The notes under the pieces: generated by a model
Seen by the model: the letters and a program-made list of their open reading frames with translations, nothing else
Told to the model about the DNA's origin: nothing
The model's database searches: none
Part shown: piece after piece, positions 56,874 to 64,000 of the stretch
Layout: every line of letters begins with the position of its first letter
How positions within the stretch are numbered: the first letter of the stretch is position 1
Origin: Streptococcus sp. CF8_St5-11
GTDB lineage: Bacteria; Bacillota; Bacilli; Lactobacillales; Streptococcaceae
Direction: 5' to 3'
NCBI RefSeq assembly: GCF_024295625.1
Contig: NZ_JANCOJ010000001.1
Coordinates: 434,001 to 498,000 of the forward strand
DNA length: 64,000 bases
Program-made: the position numbers and the translations under genes

Positions 56874-58668
56874 GTTCCAACTCCTCCTTAGACAATTGTG
56901 AATAGGCAATTTCTTGATAGACTTCATTGGTCGCAAGCAATTCTTTATGGGTGCCTTGACCGACGACCTTCCCTTGATCCAAGACCAAAATCAAATCCGC
57001 ATCCATAATGGTCGAAATCCGTTGGGCAACGATCAATTTGGTCGTATCTGCCAGCTCTTCTTTCAGAGCTTGTCGCAGGATCCGATCCGTTTTGTAATCA
57101 AGGGCTGAGAAGGAATCATCAAAGATGAGGATCTCAGGCTTACGTGCAAGGGCACGCGCAATGGCCAAACGTTGACGTTGTCCTCCAGAGAAGTTGCTTC
57201 CTCCTTGCGCTACTTCTGTATCCAAGCCCTTCTCTTTTGTGGCAACAAACTCTTTGGCTTGGGCCAATTCAAGGGCTTTCCAGATGGCTTCATCCTCTAA
57301 TTTTCCTTGACTACTTTCTCCAAATTCCATATTGGAGCGAATCGTGCCGCTAAAGAACACTGCTTTTTGGGGAATGTAGCCGACTTTATTGTTCAATTCT
57401 TGGTGGCTATAGTCCTTGACATTCACCCCATCCACTAAGATCTTTCCTTCTGTCGCATCGTAAAAACGTGGAATTAAATTGACCAAAGTGGATTTACCAG
57501 AACCAGTTGATCCAATGAAGGCAACGGTTTGTCCTTTCTGAGCTGAGAAGGTCACGTGCTCAATCACAGCACGGGAAGTCCGTCCATAGCGGAAGGAAAC
57601 ATCTTGGAATTCTACACTTCCTTTTTCTCCAGACTCAGTCTTGGACTCAGATGGAAAATCAACAGACGGCTCTAGAGCCAAGACCTGATTAATCCGTTTT
57701 GCGGATACTAAGGCACGAGGCAGAATAATCAAGATGGCCACCATCATCATAAAGCCAATGACAACCTGCATGGCGTAAGAGGAGAAGGTGATCATATCGG
57801 AGAAGACCTTGGTCCGATCCGCTAATGCAGGACTGGTGAAGATCTTTGTAGGATCTTTTGGCATGGCGATATCATTGATCAAGTGCGCCCCAATCCAGTA
57901 GATAGCAAGGGTCAAACCACTTGATACCACTGTCATGACAGGGTTCATCAGAGACATCAAACGATAAACAAAGAGATTTAGACGGGTTAAGCCCTTGTTT
58001 TCCGTTTGGAATTTTTCATTTTGATACGCTTCTGCATTGTAGGCACGGACCACGCGCACCCCAGTCAAACTCTCCCGTGTCGTCGCATTCAAGGCATCGG
58101 TCAAACCCTGAACCTTTTGCTGGCGCGGAAAGGCAATCAGAACAAGAACAGAGAGAAGAATCAAGACCATCAAGACCGCAATCCCAACAGACGTTGTCCA
58201 GGCACTGCTCTTCCCCCAAATCTTGGTCAGAGCCCAAATCGCCATAATGGGACCACGCGTCACAACTTGCATCCCCATGACAATCATGATTTGTAACTGG
58301 GTCAAATCATTGGTTGTACGAGTTAAGAGAGAGGGAACGGAGAATTTCTTGATCTCGGCATCAGAGTAATCCATCACTTGATGGAAAATCTCTCCTCTAA
58401 GTCGCGTCGTAAAGCTGGCAGCGACTCTTGAAGCCAAAAAGCCCACAAAAACTGCCATCAAAAAGCTTCCAAAAGAGAAGAGCAACATCTTGCTTCCCGG
58501 ATCCATAATATCAGAAACCTTGGTCCCATCCTTAGCTAAGAGGGTCGTGATATCAGATAAGTATTCAGGAGTCTTTAAATCCATCCAAACAGCCAGACAG
58601 ATAAAGACCGTACTAAGGGCAATCATGCCCCATTCTTTGGCGGTTAACCGCCGAAACATATTGATCAT
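56866..58668 (-). CDS. ABC exporter, membrane-ATPase half-transporter A
   Basis: 600 residues with six membrane segments (about 15-335) and an ATPase domain: Walker A GSTGSGKST (about 386-394), signature FSGGQRQR and Walker B ILIFDDSFSALD. The catalytic glutamate after Walker B is Asp here (FDDS), so this half carries a degenerate site, typical of asymmetric heterodimeric exporters. Its start overlaps marR by 4 bases (ATGA), with AGGAG upstream. Confidence 0.93.
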   Translation of the reverse strand: MINMFRRLTAKEWGMIALSTVFICLAVWMDLKTPEYLSDITTLLAKDGTKVSDIMDPGSKMLLFSFGSFLMAVFVGFLASRVAASFTTRLRGEIFHQVMDYSDAEIKKFSVPSLLTRTTNDLTQLQIMIVMGMQVVTRGPIMAIWALTKIWGKSSAWTTSVGIAVLMVLILLSVLVLIAFPRQQKVQGLTDALNATTRESLTGVRVVRAYNAEAYQNEKFQTENKGLTRLNLFVYRLMSLMNPVMTVVSSGLTLAIYWIGAHLINDIAMPKDPTKIFTSPALADRTKVFSDMITFSSYAMQVVIGFMMMVAILIILPRALVSAKRINQVLALEPSVDFPSESKTESGEKGSVEFQDVSFRYGRTSRAVIEHVTFSAQKGQTVAFIGSTGSGKSTLVNLIPRFYDATEGKILVDGVNVKDYSHQELNNKVGYIPQKAVFFSGTIRSNMEFGESSQGKLEDEAIWKALELAQAKEFVATKEKGLDTEVAQGGSNFSGGQRQRLAIARALARKPEILIFDDSFSALDYKTDRILRQALKEELADTTKLIVAQRISTIMDADLILVLDQGKVVGQGTHKELLATNEVYQEIAYSQLSKEELEHA

Positions 58669-59111
58669 TCCTCGCTCCTTTTTTTCATATTCTCATAAAA
58701 TTGATGCATGACCTTGAAAAAGATGGCCAATTCTTCTTCTGATACACCAGCCATCATCTTCTGGTCCACTTCCTCAAAGAATTGTTTCATGTCATTCAAC
58801 TTATTTTTCACACTGTCTGTTAGGTAGACATACTTGGCCCGTTTATCGGTCGGACTAGCCTCTAAATAAATAAAGCCATTTTTCTCCATCCGCTTGATCA
58901 GGTTACTCGTCACGGATTTTGAGATATGAAGTTCCTGCTCAACATCCCGAATCAAGGTCACTTTTCCCTCTTTCTCACGATGAGATAAAAAGCTCAATAC
59001 CTGACCTTGGGGTCCTGCGCTAAATTCAAGCCCTCTCTTCTTGGCCTCTCTTTCTACCATGAGGTGAATGAGATGGCCGATTTTTTTAAATTCTTGTAAA
59101 GGTTTGTCCAT
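58665..59111 (-). CDS. MarR family transcriptional regulator
   Basis: 148 residues from ATG 59111, 6 bases after GGAGG (an adjacent ATG at 59114 is also possible). The winged helix is seen as TLIRDVEQELHISKSVTSNLIKRMEKNGFIYLEASPTDKRAKYVYLT (about 55-101), with dimerisation helices at both ends. It heads the exporter operon, and three palindromes around its promoter mark it as an autoregulated repressor of that operon. Confidence 0.92.
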   Translation of the reverse strand: MDKPLQEFKKIGHLIHLMVEREAKKRGLEFSAGPQGQVLSFLSHREKEGKVTLIRDVEQELHISKSVTSNLIKRMEKNGFIYLEASPTDKRAKYVYLTDSVKNKLNDMKQFFEEVDQKMMAGVSEEELAIFFKVMHQFYENMKKRSEE

Positions 59112-59125
59112 CATTTCCTCCAAAT

Positions 59126-59211
59126 AGTTCTCTTAAGAACTTTAAAGTTACTATGAGAACTATTTTAACACAAAAAAGATCCCTGTCAAGAAAAAAGTTT
59201 CCATAAGAACT
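59126..59211 (-). promoter_or_regulatory. Promoter and three MarR-type palindromes of the exporter operon
   Basis: On the minus strand TTGACA (59189-59184), a 16-base spacer and TAAAAT (59167-59162). Three 16-base AGTTCTnnnnAGAACT-like palindromes flank it: 59196-59211 (just upstream of -35), 59146-59161 (just after -10) and 59126-59141 (next to the ribosome-binding site, perfect arms). Centres of the last two are 20 bases apart. Confidence 0.75.
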
Positions 59212-59217
59212 AAAAAA

Positions 59218-59238
59218 ATGGAGCCGAATCGACTCCAT
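59218..59238 (-). terminator. Rho-independent terminator of the deformylase gene
   Basis: Minus-strand stem ATGGAG / CTCCAT with a 9-base loop and seven T residues, about 10 bases after the stop codon at 59248. Confidence 0.8.
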
Positions 59239-59247
59239 CCTTCATCT

Positions 59248-59658
59248 TTAGATAATAATGCCTTCTAGATGATCCATTTCATGCTGACAGATCTGGGCTG
59301 GAAAACCTGTCAAATGAATTGTTTTTGCTTTCCAATTCACATCTCGATAGGTCACTGTAATCTCCTCATAACGAGTGGTCGGCCGACTCCCCATCAAGGA
59401 CAAGCATCCTTCCTCTGTTTGGTAAGGCTTTTTCTTTTCAAGGAGAACCGGATTAAAGAGGACCAGATTTTCACTTCCCATTCGGATGATAATCGCCCGT
59501 TTTTTCACCCCGATCATATTAGCCGCTAAACCGACACACTCAAGGAGATGAGCATTTAAGGTGTCCTGCAAATCCAAAGCCAAGGTGCGATCCTCAGGTG
59601 TCGCTTCTTCTGACTTTTGACCCAAGAATAAGACATCTTTTACAATATTCTTTTTCAT
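59248..59658 (-). CDS. Peptide deformylase paralog
   Basis: 136 residues, shorter than the main streptococcal deformylase (about 200). Metal-site motifs EEGCLSLMG (about 82-90) and QHEMDHLEG (about 124-132, an HExxH) are intact. The first motif, normally GxGLAAxQ, reads VGLAANMIG, so the oxyanion-hole glutamine is replaced by methionine. That residue matters in catalysis, and I recall that one of the two pneumococcal deformylases is thought inactive for a similar reason, so activity is doubtful. Confidence 0.85.
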   Translation of the reverse strand: MKKNIVKDVLFLGQKSEEATPEDRTLALDLQDTLNAHLLECVGLAANMIGVKKRAIIIRMGSENLVLFNPVLLEKKKPYQTEEGCLSLMGSRPTTRYEEITVTYRDVNWKAKTIHLTGFPAQICQHEMDHLEGIII

Positions 59659-59692
59659 TCCTTCCTCACTTCTTGATAGGTAGACGAAAGAA

Positions 59693-59868
59693 GAGAGTGG
59701 GACAGAAATCGGTAATTCGTTAGAATTCGATTTCGTCGTCCCACCTCCGCACAGTTGAGTAGGGCTGTAAAAGCTGATGAAATCAGCGTAGTAGAGCCCT
59801 ACTCAACCACTGCGTCTTGCTCGACAATCCAAAAATAATTGAGAGGCTAGGACTTTTGTCCCAGCCTC
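59693..59868 (-). repeat. 175-bp three-hairpin intergenic repeat, copy 6
   Basis: Opposite orientation to copy 1, 176 bp. Compared with other copies it has one extra base that removes the bulge in the middle hairpin, giving a perfect 13-bp stem GTTGAGTAGGGCT / AGCCCTACTCAAC. It lies between the deformylase start and the scrK stop. The insertion also breaks the reading frame open in other copies. Confidence 0.85.
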
Positions 59869-59906
59869 CTCGCTCTTGTTTCTAACCTCTAAGAGACAAT
59901 TGCTGC

Positions 59907-60806
59907 TTATTTTTTAAGTTTCTCGCTCACTTCTTTTGCAAGGACAAAGTTCCCCAAGGTCGCTGAACCATTGCCAGCAACTGCAGGTGTCACAATATAA
60001 TCTCTCACATCAGGTACAGGGAGGTAACCGTTCAAGAGGGCAGTAAATTTCGTGCGAACACGATCTAACATATGTTGTTGAGCCATTACTCCTCCTCCAA
60101 AGACAATGACGTCTGGGCGGAAGGTAACTGTCGCATTCACTGCTGCTTGTGCGATGTAGTAGGCTTGAATATCCCATACATTGCTGTTGAGTTCAATGTT
60201 TTCCCCACGAATACCTGTACGAGCTTCCAGACTAGGACCAGCCGCAAGGCCTTCCAAACAGCCATTGTGGAAAGGACAAACACCCTTGAATTCTTTTTCC
60301 ACATCCATTGGGTGTTGGGCCACATAGTAGTGCCCCATTTCTGGGTGCCCAGCTCCCCCGATAAACTCGCCACGTTGGATGACACCAGCTCCGATTCCTG
60401 TTCCGATTGTATAGTAAACCAAGTTTTCGATATGGCCACCCGCATTATTGCGTGCGACCACTTCGCCATAGGCAGAGCTATTCACATCTGTCGTGAAATA
60501 GATAGGTACATTCAAGGCACGACGGAAAGCCCCAACGATATCTACATTGGCCCAATTCGGTTTTGGAGTCGTTGTGATGAAACCATAAGTGTTTGAATTT
60601 GGATCGATATCAATTGGTCCAAATGAACCAATCGCAAGCCCAACTAAATCCTCAAATTTTGAGAAAAATTCAATACACTTATCAATCGTCTCAATTGGCT
60701 TGGTTGTTGGAAATTGTACTTTTTCCACAACATTATAGTTTTCATCACCAACCGCACAAACAAATTTTGTACCGCCAGCTTCCAAACTTCCATATAATTT
60801 TGTCAT
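59907..60806 (-). CDS. scrK: Fructokinase ScrK (ROK family)
   Basis: 299 residues. The ROK ATP motif EAGGTKFVCAVGD is at about 8-20; the zinc cluster of ROK sugar kinases is visible as GHYYVAQH..CPFHNGCLEGLAAGPS (about 157-190). It phosphorylates the fructose released by sucrose-6-phosphate hydrolase. It follows scrA on the same strand but has its own extended -10 promoter and is separated from it by a hairpin. Confidence 0.92.
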   Translation of the reverse strand: MTKLYGSLEAGGTKFVCAVGDENYNVVEKVQFPTTKPIETIDKCIEFFSKFEDLVGLAIGSFGPIDIDPNSNTYGFITTTPKPNWANVDIVGAFRRALNVPIYFTTDVNSSAYGEVVARNNAGGHIENLVYYTIGTGIGAGVIQRGEFIGGAGHPEMGHYYVAQHPMDVEKEFKGVCPFHNGCLEGLAAGPSLEARTGIRGENIELNSNVWDIQAYYIAQAAVNATVTFRPDVIVFGGGVMAQQHMLDRVRTKFTALLNGYLPVPDVRDYIVTPAVAGNGSATLGNFVLAKEVSEKLKK

Positions 60807-60844
60807 GTTGGCTCCTTTTTTATTATGAAAAATATCCTGTATTT

Positions 60845-60855
60845 ATTATAGCATA
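60845..60855 (-). promoter_or_regulatory. Extended -10 promoter of scrK
   Basis: On the minus strand TATGC is followed by a perfect TATAAT (60850-60845), 39 bases before the start codon. A TTGACT sequence lies too close to act as a standard -35. Confidence 0.65.
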
Positions 60856-60920
60856 TTTTGTAGTCAATCTTTTTCTCTTCTCTAAAGAAAAAACACACCT
60901 TTTTTTGAGAAATAAAATTC

Positions 60921-60948
60921 AAGGACTGGAGATGATAGACCAGTCCTT
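60921..60948 (-). terminator. Probable terminator of scrA
   Basis: Minus-strand stem AAGGACTGG / CCAGTCCTT with a 10-base loop, followed by GAATTTTATTTC; the weak T-tract may allow read-through to scrK. Confidence 0.6.
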
Positions 60949-60966
60949 GAGAACTTATTATTTCGA

Positions 60967-62886
60967 TTAAGCTTTGACTTCGATGATCGCATCACCCTTC
61001 GCAACAGATCCAGTTGCAACAGGTGTGACAGAAGCAAAGTCAGCCGTGTTAGTGACGATCACCATAGTTGTGTCTTCAAGACCAGCTGCGGCAATTTTCG
61101 CTGCATCAAATGTACCAAGGACATCACCAGCTTTGACTTTATCGCCTTGAGCTACTTTTTGATCAAATCCTTCACCGTTCATTGATACTGTATCAATACC
61201 AACGTGGATCAAGATTTCAGCACCATTAGCTGTCTTCAAACCGTAAGCATGACCAGTTGCGAAAGCAATAGTTACTTCAGCATCTGCTGGTGCATAGACA
61301 ACGCCTTCAGTTGGTTTGATGGCAATTCCTTGTCCCATCGCTCCACTTGAGAAGACAGGATCATTCACATCAGCAAGTGCTACAGCACTACCAACGATAG
61401 GAGAGATGATGGTTTCGTCTTGAAGAGATGCTGGAATAACTCCAGTTGTTTCTTCTTCAATAATTGCACCAGCTTCTTTGTCCTCTGCAGGAACTGATGA
61501 AGCTTCATCTTCATAACCAAACATATAAGTCAAACCGAAACTTAGTGCAGTTGTAAATACAACCATAAATACATATTTCAATAATTGACCATTTAGATAG
61601 AGAAGTGTACCTGGAATAATTGTAATACCAAATCCTGTACCAGCCAGATTTAACATAGATGCAATCCAACCACCTACAGCACCTGCTCCCAAAGCAATAA
61701 CGAATGGTTTCACATAACGCAAGTTCACCCCGAAGATTGCAGGCTCAGTAATACCTAGCAAAGCAGAAATAGTTGCTGGGAATGCTAAAGCTTTCACTTT
61801 TTGAGATTTAGATTTTACTGCCACTGCTAAAGTAGCTCCAGCTTGTGCAGTCATAGCCGCTGTAATAATTGCATTAAATGGATCTTTTTTATCTGCAGTA
61901 ATTAATTGTGATTCAAGAAGATTAAAGATATGATGGACGCCGGTAACGACAATCAACTGATGAACGCCACCAATAAGAAGACCTGCAAGACCAAATGGTA
62001 AATTCAAAATAAACTTAGTTACATTTAGTACATATTCTTCGATACTGTGGAAGAATGGACCAATAATAAACAAAGCGAGGAATGACATGATTGTCAATGT
62101 GAATAATGGAACCAATAACAAATCTAAGACATCTGGAATTTTCTTATGGAGCCACTTTTCAAGTTTCGCACCAATTAGACCAACGAAGAAAGCGGGAAGA
62201 ACTGAGTTCTGGAATCCAACCACATGATGGAAGATACCAAAGTATGTTGCTGCTTTAGAAGGATCTTCCGCTACAACCCACGCATTTGGAAGTGTCGGAC
62301 TAACCATCATCAAACCAATTACAATCCCAAGAACAGGATTTCCTCCGAATACTCGGAATGCAGACCATGAAATCAAGGCTGGGAAGAAGGCAAACGCGGT
62401 ATCAGTTAAAATTGTTGAATAGGTATAAAAATCAGTAGATTTAAATGCATCTGCTGTTGTGCCAAACAAAGCCAAAACCTGGTCTTGAGCAATGGCACCA
62501 CGAATCCCCATAAACAATCCAGTCGCAACAATTGCTGGTAGAATTGGAACAAAAACGTCTCCAAAGGTACGGATCGCGCGTTGGAACCAGTTTCCTTGTT
62601 TAGCGGCTTCTGCTTTCATTTCATCTTTTGATGATGTTGGTAAGCCAAGAGCTACTACTTCATCATAGATCTTGTTTACAGTACCAGTACCAAAGATGAT
62701 TTGGTATTGACCTGAGTTAAAGAAAGCACCTTGTACTTTTTCAATATTCTCAACAACATCTTTGTTGATTTTTGATTCATCTTTTACCATCACGCGAAGA
62801 CGAGTCGCACAGTGAGCAACACTGCTAACGTTCTCAACCCCACCGATTGCATCGATGACCTGCTTTGCAATTTCTGTATTTGACAT
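60967..62886 (-). CDS. scrA: Sucrose-specific PTS enzyme IIBCA
   Basis: 639 residues in order IIB-IIC-IIA. The IIB phosphocysteine is Cys 26 (VAHCATRLR); the IIC domain with about ten membrane segments spans about 105-460; the IIA phosphohistidine is in ILIHVGIDTVSMNG (about 545-558). It imports sucrose as sucrose-6-phosphate. Divergent from scrB across a 378-base control region; repression by ScrR and CcpA is suggested by sites there. Confidence 0.94.
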   Translation of the reverse strand: MSNTEIAKQVIDAIGGVENVSSVAHCATRLRVMVKDESKINKDVVENIEKVQGAFFNSGQYQIIFGTGTVNKIYDEVVALGLPTSSKDEMKAEAAKQGNWFQRAIRTFGDVFVPILPAIVATGLFMGIRGAIAQDQVLALFGTTADAFKSTDFYTYSTILTDTAFAFFPALISWSAFRVFGGNPVLGIVIGLMMVSPTLPNAWVVAEDPSKAATYFGIFHHVVGFQNSVLPAFFVGLIGAKLEKWLHKKIPDVLDLLLVPLFTLTIMSFLALFIIGPFFHSIEEYVLNVTKFILNLPFGLAGLLIGGVHQLIVVTGVHHIFNLLESQLITADKKDPFNAIITAAMTAQAGATLAVAVKSKSQKVKALAFPATISALLGITEPAIFGVNLRYVKPFVIALGAGAVGGWIASMLNLAGTGFGITIIPGTLLYLNGQLLKYVFMVVFTTALSFGLTYMFGYEDEASSVPAEDKEAGAIIEEETTGVIPASLQDETIISPIVGSAVALADVNDPVFSSGAMGQGIAIKPTEGVVYAPADAEVTIAFATGHAYGLKTANGAEILIHVGIDTVSMNGEGFDQKVAQGDKVKAGDVLGTFDAAKIAAAGLEDTTMVIVTNTADFASVTPVATGSVAKGDAIIEVKA

Positions 62887-62914
62887 TTTGCAAAAATCTC
62901 CTTATTTTTTGTAA

Positions 62915-62983
62915 TGTAAACGGTTAAATCGTTTCTACGTTTTTAATTGTACCACGTATTGAAAATATGTCAAGCGTTTTGCA
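62915..62983 (-). promoter_or_regulatory. scrA promoter with cre site and ScrR-type operator
   Basis: On the minus strand TTGACA (62973-62968), 16-base spacer, TACAAT (62951-62946). TGTCAAGCGTTTTGCA (62968-62983, plus strand) overlaps the -35 and resembles the palindrome near scrB, a LacI/ScrR-type operator. TGTAAACGGTTAAA (62915-62928) matches the CcpA cre consensus TGTAANCGNTNACA at 13 of 14 positions and lies after the transcription start, fitting carbon catabolite repression. Confidence 0.75.
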
Positions 62984-63162
62984 GGATTTTTTTGAAACTT
63001 TTTTGGATATTTTGACACTTTTTGACAGTATGAAACTATTTTCATTAAAAGATAGGCCTATAATACGCTTTTCGGCGCTTTGATTCAGTCTTTTATTTTC
63101 ATTTTCTTTCATTTTTTCATGAATTTTCAACTTCTCCTCTTTTCTTCAAGCCGCAAAATAGA

Positions 63163-63235
63163 TGTCAATCGTTTGACATTTTTTGGCCATTTCTTTCATT
63201 TATCGCTTGCATTTTTAATAGGAAATCGGTACCAT
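63163..63235 (+). promoter_or_regulatory. scrB promoter and ScrR-type operator
   Basis: TTGCAT (63207-63212), 17-base spacer, TACCAT (63230-63235) fits a promoter starting near 63242, with GGAGG at 63254-63258. Upstream, 63163-63178 is TGTCAATCGTTTGACA, a palindrome with central CG typical of LacI-family operators and similar to the site at the scrA promoter. It contains its own TTGACA, without a good partner -10. The remainder of the 378-base gap is AT-rich with no further sites I can support. Confidence 0.6.
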
Positions 63236-63264
63236 GGAAGTAAGAAAAAATTCGGAGGACTAAA

Positions 63265-64000
63265 ATGGAATGGACAACTGAACGTCGTTACAGACGTTAC
63301 GAAGACTGGACAAAAGAGGAAAAGCAAGCCATCCAAGATCATATGGCCAAATCTCCTTGGCATACACATTATCATGTAGAGCCAAAAGCTGGTCTCTTAA
63401 ATGATCCTAACGGTTTTTCCTACTTTGATGGAAAATGGATCTTGTTTTACCAAAATTTCCCATTTGGTGCAGCCCATGGGTTAAAATCATGGGTACAAAC
63501 AGAAAGTGAAGACTTGGTTCATTTCAAAGAAACTGGTGTAACGCTTCTTCCAGACACAGATCTGGATAGCCATGGAGCTTATTCCGGATCAGCCATGCAG
63601 TTTGGTGACAAACTATTCTTATTCTACACCGGAAATGTTCGTGATGCAGAATGGGTTCGTCATCCTTACCAAGTCGGTGCTTTGATGGACAAAGACGGCA
63701 AGATTGAAAAAATTGACAAAATCTTGATTGATCAACCGGCTGACTCTACGGATCACTACCGTGACCCACAGATTTTTAATTTCAAGGGTCAATTCTACGC
63801 TATCGTTGGTGGTCAAGACCTTGAGAAGAAAGGATTCATCCGTCTCTATAAGGCGGTAGATAACGACTATACCAACTGGGTTGCAGTCGGTGATTTGGAT
63901 TTTGCAAACGATCGGACAGCTTATATGATGGAATGTCCCAACCTAGTCTTTGTTGGAGACCAACCCGTTCTCCTCTACTGTCCTCAAGGCTTAGATAAAT
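63265..64000 (+). CDS. scrB: Sucrose-6-phosphate hydrolase ScrB, N-terminal part
   Basis: The first 245 codons are in the window and run off its end without a stop. GH32 motifs are visible: the nucleophile motif LLNDPNGF (about 47-54), GSAMQFGDKLFLFYTGN (about 111-127), STDHYRDPQIF with the stabilising Asp, and MECPNLVF near the end with the acid/base Glu. It hydrolyses sucrose-6-phosphate to glucose-6-phosphate and fructose. GGAGG 6 bases upstream supports the start. A scrR gene would be expected after it. Confidence 0.95.
   Translation, partial: MEWTTERRYRRYEDWTKEEKQAIQDHMAKSPWHTHYHVEPKAGLLNDPNGFSYFDGKWILFYQNFPFGAAHGLKSWVQTESEDLVHFKETGVTLLPDTDLDSHGAYSGSAMQFGDKLFLFYTGNVRDAEWVRHPYQVGALMDKDGKIEKIDKILIDQPADSTDHYRDPQIFNFKGQFYAIVGGQDLEKKGFIRLYKAVDNDYTNWVAVGDLDFANDRTAYMMECPNLVFVGDQPVLLYCPQGLDK

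Noticed and set aside
59248..59658. Deformylase gene as a pseudogene
   Set aside because: The frame is intact with two of three motifs conserved and its own terminator; a substituted motif residue is not evidence of decay, so it is kept as a paralog of doubtful activity.

Overview
The window is chromosomal DNA of a low-GC Gram-positive coccus, almost certainly an oral Streptococcus of the mitis/sanguinis/parasanguinis type. The evidence is the set of streptococcal gene neighbourhoods (codY-pncA, gatCAB, acpS-alr-recG with a DAHP synthase and secA, the methionine importer genes with an M20 peptidase, divergent scrA/scrB), a BOX element matching the pneumococcal boxA core, a MET-box of the streptococcal type, and many extended -10 promoters. 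No rRNA, tRNA, CRISPR array, prophage or complete insertion sequence was seen. Species assignment is inference.

Layout. 1-2030: tail of an Rgg/MutR-type regulator, a 58-residue ORF translationally coupled to an MFS exporter. 2056-2191: a compact element with terminal inverted repeats. 2307-4549: htpX and lemA, divergent from rsmG. 4551-4875: two different structured repeats. 4880-9902: PfkB kinase, then an operon of nucleoside phosphorylase, double-ATPase ECF subunit, EcfT and a short-chain dehydrogenase. 10060-13482: DUF4299 protein, trhO, and an XRE regulator with two small membrane proteins. 13701-21890: a methionine/SAM region (amidohydrolase behind a MET-box, two solute-binding lipoproteins, M20 peptidase, metN, metP, an MptD-type S component, a SAM hydroxide adenosyltransferase, a UPF0397-type S component). 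22036-25838: lipoprotein, EamA transporter, butanediol dehydrogenase, small membrane protein. 25938-29148: gatCAB. 29268-34165: four glycosyltransferase genes including a GtfA/GtfB pair of the kind that glycosylates serine-rich-repeat adhesins, without the adhesin or a SecA2. 34278-37197: pncA, codY, alaT. 37405-40472: universal stress protein, HAD-pyrophosphohydrolase fusion, asparaginase. 40760-47985: recG, alr, acpS, DAHP synthase, secA. 48159-54847: KimA-like potassium transporter with a structured leader, MerR regulator with a BOX element, manA, queG, GNAT, PAP2. 55113-59658: MarR-controlled heterodimeric ABC exporter and a deformylase paralog. 59907-64000: scrK, scrA and the start of scrB.

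The most distinctive non-coding content is three families of foldable intergenic sequence. A 175-bp element occurs six times, each time just 3' of a minus-strand gene, and folds into three consecutive hairpins with one compensating change. A second element starting AAGATACAAAG occurs at two loci with covarying stems. A single 136-bp element has terminal inverted repeats. Regulatory sites that can be read directly include a CodY box next to the codY promoter, a MET-box, three MarR palindromes around one promoter, a direct-repeat operator for the XRE gene, and cre plus ScrR-type sites in the scr region. rsmG, and possibly queG, may be translated from leaderless or nearly leaderless mRNAs.
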